NCBI GenBank assembly: GCA_021811115.1
Contig: JAJZPP010000061.1
Location: 1-5,381 of the forward strand
DNA length: 5,381 nt
Direction: 5' to 3'
DNA from: a bacterium
GTDB taxonomy: Bacteria; Chlamydiota; Chlamydiia; Chlamydiales; FEN-1388
Shown: positions 1 through 5,381 of the stretch, one piece after another
Layout: the number at the start of each line of letters is the position of its first letter
How positions within the stretch are numbered: the first letter of the stretch is position 1
Made by a program: the position numbers and the translations under genes
Notes under the pieces: generated by a model
What the model was told of the DNA's origin: nothing
The model's database searches: none
The model's input: only the letters and a program-made list of their open reading frames with translations

Positions 1-2
1 GA

Positions 3-95
3 TGGGAACGACTGCCTGGTGATGGCAGTTTGACTGATATGGCAAAATTTGTTGTTGATAGCTTGGGACCCTATTTCGATCCTCTTAATTATTAA
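3..95 (+). CDS. C-terminal end of an unidentified gene (partial, 5' end outside window)
   Basis: This frame is open from the left edge of the window and ends in TAA at 93-95. It gives 30 residues that finish with FVVDSLGPYFDPLNY. The other two plus frames hit stops within the first 33 bases, so this is the only plus frame that can be the tail of an incoming gene. The composition (hydrophobic residues mixed with D, G and P) looks protein-like, but 30 codons are too few to identify a family and I do not recognise it. The gene would converge on the unknown minus-strand gene, with 33 bp between the two stop codons. The open frame could be chance. Confidence 0.4.
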   Translation, partial: WERLPGDGSLTDMAKFVVDSLGPYFDPLNY

Positions 96-128
96 AGAGA
101 CTTAGGGGATGTTGTACTAGTCCAGAGT

Positions 129-2060
129 TTATGTTGCCTTGATAAAGAACGCCATGTCTCCGGGAATGAAGCTCAGATGGCGGATCGATGGCTGCTGGCT
201 CTCCGCCAGCGAAAGTATCTGTTCCCTCTCTGCCATGGAAATATCAGCAGTGAGCACACGCTTCGTGAAGATGAACACCGCAATTTTCTGGAAGATGAGG
301 AAGAGAGGATCCATTTCAAAACCGAGCTGAGGTAGGGTGACCGAAAGCGCGGCAATCTCCTTTTGACACCGCTTGGCAGTCTCCGAGACGAAACGATTTT
401 GTTTGCCTGAGAGGAGTGTCATGTCGTGTTGCAGATTCTCCAGAATGGATCTGGCTTTGATGAGCGCATGGGGGAGGAGTCTTAAGATCGCCTGCCCTCG
501 CTCCAAGCGCGACGTCCTGTCAATGATTCCCAGCTCGAGGAGAAGAGTTTCATTGACAATGGAGACGGCTTTTTCCATCAACGGAATCTGCTGCGGGGTA
601 AAGGCTGGCAAGAGGGAAAAGACCTCTAAGATGGCATCGATTCGCTCCGGTTCAAAGGTCTTTATTGCCTGGAGGTCTCGCGCGAACGATTTGACCTCCT
701 CTATTTGCCTCTGAAGGGTGGCGATTTGCTCCACCGCGTGACCAAGCTCAGGCATATGCAACAGGGCCAATTGAGGGATCATCTTTTCCACAAGATCGGT
801 GGCATTATCACGGAGCCATTGATCGATTGTGGAGACGAGCACCTCTCCTGTTTTCTTCGCCACTGCCTCTCGGAATGGACTGTACAAGGTTTTGTCAGTA
901 CATTTTTCGATCGCATCCAGCGCACCCGAAATGGGTTCTACCAGTGCGTTTGGATGACGCGATGCGATGATGAGGAAGGAACGAAGCCGTCCCTCTTTCC
1001 CCCGTTTCCACCGTTCGAGGTCGATCCACCAGTAGCGAAAGAGGATGTCGATAGCTTCTGGAGAGATCGCATCCTGAAAGAGAGCGTACGGGTCGAAGAG
1101 GCGCTTATAGAAAGAGACGAGCCACTCTTTTGCATGCTCCAATTCTTGCGAGGCGCCACTCCCCAGACTCATGAGTGAGAGGTGTTGCCGTAATGGGAGG
1201 AGCTCTTCCAGAATGGCGCGGCGTAGATCGGTGATTCTCAGCGAGCGGGCCGTCAGCTCCCCACGAATGAACTTGATGTTATGCTCGTACATGAACCCCA
1301 TGACGGAATCGATGTAATCAGCAAACCGCACCTTCCCATCCATAAAGGTGCGATGGGCTACAGCTACCTGGCTGAAAAATTGAGCGCGAATCTGTTCCAC
1401 CGTTTCCTGGAGATCTGGATACGGAGTGGTGCAAGAAACAATCTCCCATCGGGCCGCCATGATAACAGCTGGAAAGGCGGCAGCCCGCTTGTGGAGCTCG
1501 TTTACGAGCGCCTCCATTTCTGGAACCTCTCTTTCAATGTGCTCTTTGCACGCAAGGAGCGCCTCTTGTCTCTTCTCAATTACATTGTCGATATCAGGTG
1601 CCTTTTGGAGCGAGGAATCGATTGTGATCGATTCGAGACTCACTGCCAGAGGTTCGGCTCGGTCTTTTACGTCAGCGATCTGCAGAAACGGCTTTAAGAG
1701 GTTATATAGGGCCTTTTTTTCATTAACAAATGAGGAGAGCAAATTATTTCGACGCTCAATCTTTTCTAACGTCTCTCGGATGGTTTCGAGGCGGGCTGTC
1801 TCGGCGAGACTGAGGATTTTTTCTGGGTCTTGAGAAAGCTGTTTCAGCAAGGATTCGTCAATATCGTACCTCATGAGCTGTTCTAGCTTCAGGCGCAGAT
1901 CTGGGAAGGAGGTCTGTTTCCAAACAGAGATCGTCGGATAGAGAGTGTACAGCTGTTCGTGGAACCGATCGGCTGACGCCTGGATGAGTGTGACGAGCTG
2001 TGGCGATAGCCTTTCTAGGTGTGCCTTAAGTGCTTCTGATACGTACTGGCTTTGAAACAT
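129..2060 (-). CDS. Unknown helical protein, third gene of the dsbD-tatD operon
   Basis: I do not recognise this protein and assign no function. From the ATG at 2060 it has 643 residues (MFQSQYVSEALKAHLERL...) and ends with FFIKAT and TAA. It has no signal peptide and no clear membrane segment; the most hydrophobic stretch, residues 584-603 (DPLFLIFQKIAVFIFTKRVL), has a lysine in it and looks amphipathic. The sequence is rich in E, L, K, R and Q and reads as almost all alpha helix. Coiled-coil-like stretches lie near residues 78-126, 156-195 and 438-470, and an aromatic and basic patch (FRYWWIDLERWKRGKEGRLR) lies near 341-360. The frame is open with normal codon use throughout, so it is a real gene. 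Start choice: ATG 2060 has AGGAG just upstream and sits 7 nt after the tatD stop. TTG 2099 or ATG 2093 would extend it by 13 or 11 residues into tatD but have weak ribosome sites. It may be a scaffold or a lineage-specific protein. Confidence 0.85.
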   Translation of the reverse strand: MFQSQYVSEALKAHLERLSPQLVTLIQASADRFHEQLYTLYPTISVWKQTSFPDLRLKLEQLMRYDIDESLLKQLSQDPEKILSLAETARLETIRETLEKIERRNNLLSSFVNEKKALYNLLKPFLQIADVKDRAEPLAVSLESITIDSSLQKAPDIDNVIEKRQEALLACKEHIEREVPEMEALVNELHKRAAAFPAVIMAARWEIVSCTTPYPDLQETVEQIRAQFFSQVAVAHRTFMDGKVRFADYIDSVMGFMYEHNIKFIRGELTARSLRITDLRRAILEELLPLRQHLSLMSLGSGASQELEHAKEWLVSFYKRLFDPYALFQDAISPEAIDILFRYWWIDLERWKRGKEGRLRSFLIIASRHPNALVEPISGALDAIEKCTDKTLYSPFREAVAKKTGEVLVSTIDQWLRDNATDLVEKMIPQLALLHMPELGHAVEQIATLQRQIEEVKSFARDLQAIKTFEPERIDAILEVFSLLPAFTPQQIPLMEKAVSIVNETLLLELGIIDRTSRLERGQAILRLLPHALIKARSILENLQHDMTLLSGKQNRFVSETAKRCQKEIAALSVTLPQLGFEMDPLFLIFQKIAVFIFTKRVLTADISMAEREQILSLAESQQPSIRHLSFIPGDMAFFIKAT

Positions 2061-2063
2061 ACG

Positions 2064-2068
2064 CTCCT
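2064..2068 (-). promoter_or_regulatory. Ribosome binding site deciding the start of the third gene
   Basis: On the minus strand, TGAGGAGCGTATG places AGGAG across the last base of the tatD stop and 3 nt before ATG 2060. Read as GAGG, the spacing is 5 nt. No comparable site precedes the upstream TTG 2099 or ATG 2093, which is why 2060 is chosen. Confidence 0.55.
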
Positions 2069-2847
2069 CATTCCCCAAAGAGAGCTTTTCCATTGTCAAA
2101 CGTCGCCTGGGCTACCTCTTCGAAGGATATTTTTTTTACCTCCCCAAGCATGCGAGCCGTGTGCGTCATCAAAGTCGGTTCATTTCTTTTGCCTCGGTGT
2201 GGCTCCGGAGGAAGGTATGGGGCGTCTGTTTCAATGAGGACCCGTTCGAGAGGCACAAATGTGGCAACCTGACGTAGGTCATCTGCCTTTTTGTATGTGA
2301 TAATCCCGCTGAAGGAGATGTACCAGCCGAGGTCTAAAATGGCTTTTGCTTCCTCCTTTGTCCCGGTGAAGCAGTGCAGAACCCCGCAAGGCAGTTTCAC
2401 AATGGTGTGTAAGAGGGGAATGAGGGCTTGGAACCCGTTTCGGCAGTGAACGATGAGAGGGAGGTTTGTCTCTGCGGCCAGTTCAGCATAGCGCATGAAG
2501 GCATACTCCTGCTCGATTCTGGTCTGTGGGGCGTGGAAGAAATCCAATCCTGTTTCACCGATGGCGGCCAGTTTTTTGGCTTTCGCCAGTGTGGAAACGA
2601 TCTGAAAGAGAGGGTCTTCGCCATCTTTGAGATCGTGAGGGTGGGTGGCAGCGGCGGTATACACCCTCATATCTGGAGGGACCATGAGTTCGAAACTTTG
2701 AGTAAGTGATGGCTCATCTGTAGCCACATTCATGATATGGGTCACACCCGATGCAGCAGCGCGCATCAGCACTTCGGCCCGTTCCTGGGGGGTGTATTGG
2801 GGGAAGGTGATGTGGGCATGGGAATCGAACAGGTGTGGTGTACTCAT
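2068..2847 (-). CDS. tatD: TatD-family metal-dependent hydrolase (YcfH/YabD type)
   Basis: This is a cytosolic TIM-barrel hydrolase of the amidohydrolase superfamily. Members are metal-dependent DNases or exonucleases, and some have been described as D-aminoacyl-tRNA deacylases. With the ATG start it has 259 residues, the usual length for the family. The metal-site motifs appear in the expected order: DSHAH (H10, H12), AIGETGLDF (E98), LIVHCRNG (H134), LHCFTG (H158) and IETDAPYL (D208), followed by the typical PHRGKRNEP loop. No key residue is missing, so it should be active. Its ATG (2847-2845) shares one base with the dsbD stop (TGATG). A TTG one codon earlier (2850) is an alternative start; the AAGAGG ribosome site is 10 nt from the ATG or 7 nt from the TTG. 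Dependence on dsbD translation is likely. The family call is secure; the substrate cannot be told from sequence, and the tatD name is used in the family sense (yabD/ycfH are synonyms in some genomes). Confidence 0.95.
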   Translation of the reverse strand: MSTPHLFDSHAHITFPQYTPQERAEVLMRAAASGVTHIMNVATDEPSLTQSFELMVPPDMRVYTAAATHPHDLKDGEDPLFQIVSTLAKAKKLAAIGETGLDFFHAPQTRIEQEYAFMRYAELAAETNLPLIVHCRNGFQALIPLLHTIVKLPCGVLHCFTGTKEEAKAILDLGWYISFSGIITYKKADDLRQVATFVPLERVLIETDAPYLPPEPHRGKRNEPTLMTHTARMLGEVKKISFEEVAQATFDNGKALFGE

Positions 2848-4988
2848 CAATGTGAAGCCTCTTGTAACGCTTGTACAATCATATCAGGAGTGATTACTTC
2901 TGGCAAAAGGATAGGCTCCTTTCCGGGTCGGAAGAGAGCGTATACGGGCACTCCGTTTCGTCCAAGCGCTCTGAGCATATCAGTGATATGGGGATCTCCA
3001 TTGGTCCAGTCGGCCTTGAGTGCGACGATGTGATTATCCTCGAACGCCTCTACCACATCGTGTGAGCTGAAAACGAGCCGATTGGTCTGGCACAAAAGGC
3101 ACCAGTTGGCTGAGAACTGTACAAAGACCACGTTCCCGGAGAGCAGCTCTTTTTCGAGCCGCTCTGTAGAGAACTCTTCCCACGTGATCTGCTCGTATTG
3201 AGGCATGAATTGGGAGATCCATGTGTTTACTTTTGAGGGGAAGGATGTGAGGAAGACGAGAATGGCCCCTATTCCTATTGTCAACGAGATGAGGTGGGCG
3301 ACAACACGTGTGGGAACCCCTCTTTCAAAAGATCCCCATCGTCCCATAATCCAGAGGGAAAAGGCACCGAGGAAAAAGCTTACGCAGACCTTGATGAGCG
3401 ATAGGGAGGTGACTTCTGATTGGAGCACCCAGAGCAGCCATACAACCGTGGCTACGAGGCAAAAGGCGAGAAACTGTTTGAGTGAGACCATCCATTTTCC
3501 TGGGCGTGGCAGCCAGGCGAGGAGGAATGGGAAAAGGCTGACGAGCAGGTATGGGAGGGCCATCCCTAAGCCAATAACGGTAAAGAGGATGACGCCATCT
3601 TTTGGGTCAAAGGTGGCTGCAAACCCTATCGCCGATCCGAGGAGTGGACCTGTGCAGGGAGTGGCGATAAAGGTGGCTAAGATGCCACTGAGAAATGAGC
3701 CGAGGCATGAAGCACCTTTGTGCTCTCTTTCTGCCTCTGCAGCTACTTGTGAAATAGAAAGCCCCAGTTCAAAGAGGCCAAACAGGTTCATCGCAAACGC
3801 AAAGAGGATGATGATCAATCCAGCAACGAAGAGCGGCTGTTGCAGTTGAAATCCCCAGCCAAACTCAGCTCCAAGGTGCTGCAGGGAATAGAGAATAATA
3901 GCGAGGATCCAAAAGGCGATGAGGATTCCCAGTGTGAAGAGCAATCCGTGGAGGACAATATGTCTAGTTCCTCGGAAGGTGGCCAGTTGGAGCATTTTGA
4001 GCCCAATAACGGGGAGAACGCACGGCATAAAATTGAGCAGCACTCCCCCACCAAAGGCGAGAATGAGAATCATATAAAAGTAGTGGTCGCCCTGCATGGC
4101 CTCTTTTGTGTGTGCCGTGCTGGGCTGTTTCCAGCACTCCGCTGTTGGCATTACAGTGTGGGTTTCAAGCGGTGCCTGAATGGCATAGGAGAGAGGATGG
4201 CTATTCCTGAAGATCAGTTGAACGATCCCTTGTAGCTGTCCCGCCTCTGTGAGCCGTTTGCGTCCCCCTTCCTCAAATGGGAGGGAAAGCGTAAGAGTTT
4301 GTTTTTCCAGTGCATACGTGGGTATCATGTCAACTGAGAAGAGTCCCTGTATATCTGGGAAGAAAACAACAGAAGAAAGGTCTTCAGGCACCTCTTCAGG
4401 GAGTGTGAGTGTGATGCAAAATTTTTTTTGTTCCATCGTCACGTGTGCTGTATTGAGCTCCACAGGTATTTCTCGACTTGCCTCTATGAGGATTGGGTCT
4501 TTTTGAGGCGGTGGAGGGGCCTTTTTTGACACGGTGAATTGTGTCGTGACCTGTTGATATGCCGGCACACAGGAGCTATTGCAGGAGACCCAAAAGGCAT
4601 TGAGGATCACAGGAAGGGTAGATTCTTCCAGAGTTGCGTCAATTTTCATGTGGACGATCCATTTGACGCTTCCAGAGTATCCGTAGAAGATGGTTGGCCC
4701 TTCTTGAATACGGCTTGGGGCCGGCCAGACAACATGCTCTATAGTGATACCCGGAGGCAGTGTCCATTCGAACGAGGGGGCTACTCCGGTTTCCCCAGGG
4801 TTTTTCCAGTAGATATGCCAGTCCGGGTCGAGCCGCATCTCGATGAGCCCTTCAGTCTCTGTTCCAGGGCGAACCGTTGTTGTTGGGAAGTAGAGAGAGG
4901 CTGTGACATGAGACGGGTCCTCGGCGGAGAGGAAAGAGGAGAAGAAGAAAGCAAGGATACAGATGAAGAAAAATCGTTTTGAACTCAT
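2847..4988 (-). CDS. dsbD: Thiol:disulfide interchange protein DsbD/ScsB type
   Basis: This is an inner-membrane protein that passes electrons from cytosolic thioredoxin to periplasmic thiol oxidoreductases. It has 713 residues from ATG 4988. Layout: a signal peptide at 1-22 (KRFFF core, likely cleavage after FLSA); a periplasmic beta-rich DsbD N-terminal region at about 25-280 with the cysteine pair SCNSSC (C136, C140); a membrane core at about 303-582 with eight predicted helices, holding NFMPCVLPVIG (C323) and ATPCTGPLLG (C445); and a C-terminal thioredoxin domain at about 595-710 with WCLLC (C630, C633) and a GVP cis-proline (P681). All three redox cysteine pairs are intact. The large N-terminal domain and total length of about 710 fit the ScsB-like branch better than the shorter E. 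coli DsbD. An in-frame ATG at 5006 would add six residues, but AGAGGAG lies 5 nt before ATG 4988, so 4988 is preferred. It heads the operon with tatD. In a chlamydia-like cell it could tune disulfides in the cysteine-rich envelope; that is inference. Confidence 0.95.
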   Translation of the reverse strand: MSSKRFFFICILAFFFSSFLSAEDPSHVTASLYFPTTTVRPGTETEGLIEMRLDPDWHIYWKNPGETGVAPSFEWTLPPGITIEHVVWPAPSRIQEGPTIFYGYSGSVKWIVHMKIDATLEESTLPVILNAFWVSCNSSCVPAYQQVTTQFTVSKKAPPPPQKDPILIEASREIPVELNTAHVTMEQKKFCITLTLPEEVPEDLSSVVFFPDIQGLFSVDMIPTYALEKQTLTLSLPFEEGGRKRLTEAGQLQGIVQLIFRNSHPLSYAIQAPLETHTVMPTAECWKQPSTAHTKEAMQGDHYFYMILILAFGGGVLLNFMPCVLPVIGLKMLQLATFRGTRHIVLHGLLFTLGILIAFWILAIILYSLQHLGAEFGWGFQLQQPLFVAGLIIILFAFAMNLFGLFELGLSISQVAAEAEREHKGASCLGSFLSGILATFIATPCTGPLLGSAIGFAATFDPKDGVILFTVIGLGMALPYLLVSLFPFLLAWLPRPGKWMVSLKQFLAFCLVATVVWLLWVLQSEVTSLSLIKVCVSFFLGAFSLWIMGRWGSFERGVPTRVVAHLISLTIGIGAILVFLTSFPSKVNTWISQFMPQYEQITWEEFSTERLEKELLSGNVVFVQFSANWCLLCQTNRLVFSSHDVVEAFEDNHIVALKADWTNGDPHITDMLRALGRNGVPVYALFRPGKEPILLPEVITPDMIVQALQEASH
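2858..2863 (-). promoter_or_regulatory. Ribosome binding site of tatD inside dsbD
   Basis: AAGAGG on the minus strand lies within the last codons of dsbD, 10 nt before the tatD ATG and 7 nt before the alternative TTG. Together with the TGATG stop/start fusion at 2845-2849 it indicates coupled translation. Confidence 0.5.
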
Positions 4989-4993
4989 GTGTT

Positions 4994-5000
4994 CTCCTCT
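4994..5000 (-). promoter_or_regulatory. Ribosome binding site of dsbD
   Basis: AGAGGAG on the minus strand stands 5 nt (AACAC) before ATG 4988. It would lie inside the coding region if the upstream in-frame ATG at 5006 were used, so it argues for the shorter protein, which begins directly with a standard signal peptide. Confidence 0.75.
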
Positions 5001-5030
5001 GATCATGAAATGGTTTACTCATACTGAATC

Positions 5031-5067
5031 CTGCGCTTTTTTTGCACCATCCGCTTTGACTGCGCAG
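5031..5067. other. Short inverted repeat in the dsbD leader
   Basis: CTGCGC at 5031-5036 and GCGCAG at 5062-5067 are perfect 6-bp complements around a 25-nt loop containing a run of seven T's (A's on the transcript strand). It would fall in the 5' leader of the dsbD message if the proposed promoter is right. The arms are short and the loop is long, so any regulatory role is speculative. Confidence 0.2.
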
Positions 5068-5071
5068 GGAA

Positions 5072-5100
5072 AATAAATTAGGGATGCTAAGCCTTTACAA
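5072..5100 (-). promoter_or_regulatory. Possible sigma-70-like promoter of the dsbD operon
   Basis: On the minus strand, TTGTAA (5100-5095) and TTTATT (5077-5072) are separated by exactly 17 nt. Each box matches the consensus at four of six positions. The position would give a leader of roughly 75-80 nt before ATG 4988. The match is moderate and was found by eye in an A/T-rich stretch, so chance is possible. Confidence 0.35.
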
Positions 5101-5133
5101 GCAGCTCGTCTAATGACGTAAGAAAAAAATATT

Positions 5134-5160
5134 ACCACAGAGATCACAGAGAACACAGAG
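5134..5160 (+). repeat. Three tandem 9-bp CACAGAG units
   Basis: Three contiguous units, ACCACAGAG, ATCACAGAG and AACACAGAG, differ only at the second base (C, T, A). A purine-rich tail (AAAGAGCAAAG) follows. From memory, ACCACAGAG-type strings of this form are scattered between genes in unrelated environmental bacteria, which suggests a dispersed element rather than a regulatory site private to dsbD. I could not search for other copies. Confidence 0.8.
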
Positions 5161-5211
5161 AAAGAGCAAAGTCTTATACGACATTGTGTCCATTTGATAG
5201 GTCAAGAAGGC

Positions 5212-5284
5212 ATGATATGAAGGATTTGCCCGATATGCATGATAAAAAAATTATCATGCATATCGGGCAAATCCTTCATATCAT
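5212..5284. repeat. Perfect long hairpin, 34-bp arms with a 5-nt loop
   Basis: Bases 5212-5245 and 5251-5284 are exact reverse complements, with AAAAA (5246-5250) as the loop. Pairing stops at 5211/5285, and the flanks differ, so this is not a simple fold-back of a longer sequence. No T-run follows either arm, so it is not a typical intrinsic terminator, though an RNA of it would be extremely stable. It lies about 220 bp upstream of dsbD and in no convincing gene. It may be a palindromic repeat or miniature element; an assembly artefact is less likely but not excluded. Confidence 0.9.
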
Positions 5285-5288
5285 ACAT
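5253..5288 (+). repeat. Four contiguous degenerate 9-bp ATCNNNCAT units
   Basis: The right arm of the hairpin and the four bases after it divide exactly into ATCATGCAT, ATCGGGCAA, ATCCTTCAT and ATCATACAT. All begin with ATC, and three of four end in CAT. The left arm holds the same units on the minus strand at 5235-5243, 5226-5234 and 5217-5225, with a diverged fourth (ATCATGCCT) at 5208-5216. The unit length equals that of the CACAGAG block some 90 bp to the left. Confidence 0.65.
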
Positions 5289-5354
5289 TCTTTGCGTGAG
5301 AGGGGTAACCCGAAAAGTGGTCTGAAACATTTTCTGAGCCGCTCCATGACGATC

Positions 5355-5376
5355 GATCAGTTCTGAGGAACTGATC
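5355..5376. terminator. Small hairpin at the window edge, possible terminator
   Basis: GATCAGTTC (5355-5363) and GAACTGATC (5368-5376) are perfect 9-bp complements around TGAG. The plus strand continues AAATT up to the edge, and there is no clear T-run on either strand within view. It could end transcription of a gene lying to the right, or be another palindromic repeat. Confidence 0.3.
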
Positions 5377-5381
5377 AAATT

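Larger units (their letters stand above)
4989..5381. other. Gene-free region upstream of dsbD
   Basis: About 390 bp with no gene I can support. It contains the dsbD ribosome site, a possible promoter, a weak leader hairpin, the CACAGAG tandem units, the 34-bp-arm palindrome and the edge hairpin. The only frame of any length on the plus strand starts with TTG at 5184 and runs straight through both palindrome arms, so it is best seen as a by-product of the repeat. No tRNA or rRNA signature is visible. Confidence 0.7.

Noticed and set aside
82..99. CTCTT...AAGAG hairpin at the end of the plus-strand partial gene as terminator
   Set aside because: The stem is only 5 bp, A/T-rich and without a following T-run.
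705..1178. 157-residue plus-strand frame opposite the unknown helical gene
   Set aside because: It is antisense to a continuous 643-codon frame with coherent protein composition, and shows no ribosome site or recognisable motif of its own.
3205..3849. 214-residue plus-strand frame opposite dsbD
   Set aside because: It lies fully antisense to the well-supported membrane core and thioredoxin linker of DsbD; the basic, low-complexity product is typical of a shadow frame.
4539..4982. 147-residue plus-strand frame opposite the dsbD N-terminus
   Set aside because: The opposite strand encodes a clear signal peptide and DsbD N-terminal domain; this product has no coherent features.
5134..5288. CRISPR-like array
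   Set aside because: Repeats are only 9 bp, contiguous without spacers, and degenerate; no cas genes are in view.
5285..5347. 23-residue minus-strand frame starting MERLRKCF
   Set aside because: It is very short, lacks a ribosome site, ends at the palindrome and has stop codons just upstream; nothing supports expression.
5184..5366. 60-residue plus-strand frame starting with TTG
   Set aside because: It runs through both arms of the perfect palindrome, has no ribosome site, and its middle is simply the 9-bp units read in frame.

Overview
The window carries a three-gene operon on the minus strand, transcribed from about 4988 down to 129: a DsbD/ScsB-type thiol:disulfide reductase, a TatD-family metal-dependent hydrolase, and a long helical protein I do not recognise. 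The tail of a convergent plus-strand gene lies at the left edge. About 390 bp of gene-free, repeat-bearing DNA lies at the right edge.

Organism: the dsbD to tatD gene order, with the stop and start codons fused, matches an order I recall from Chlamydia trachomatis (CT595 dsbD, CT594 yabD/tatD, then sdhC). The best guess is therefore a member of the Chlamydiota or a relative, probably an environmental lineage, because base composition looks near 50% G+C by eye and so above the values I recall for most chlamydiae. This rests on synteny from memory and protein style, not on a search. A different PVC or Gram-negative lineage is possible. The DsbD signal peptide and periplasmic domains do indicate a cell with a periplasm.

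Layout: 3-95 (+) is the last 30 codons of an unidentified gene. 129-2060 (-) is an unknown 643-residue cytosolic-looking helical protein. 2068-2847 (-) is tatD. 2847-4988 (-) is dsbD. 4989-5381 holds the dsbD leader with a possible promoter, three tandem 9-bp CACAGAG-type units, a perfect 34-bp-arm hairpin whose arms are themselves built from degenerate 9-bp ATCNNNCAT units, and a small GATC-flanked hairpin at the edge.

How the genes fit together: dsbD and tatD share one base (TGATG). The third gene starts 7 nt after the tatD stop, with a Shine-Dalgarno overlapping that stop. The three are very probably co-transcribed and translationally coupled. DsbD would move cytosolic reducing power across the inner membrane. 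TatD would act on nucleic acids or D-amino acid esters in the cytosol. No sequence evidence links the third protein to either function. The most unusual part of the window is the repeat cluster upstream of dsbD.
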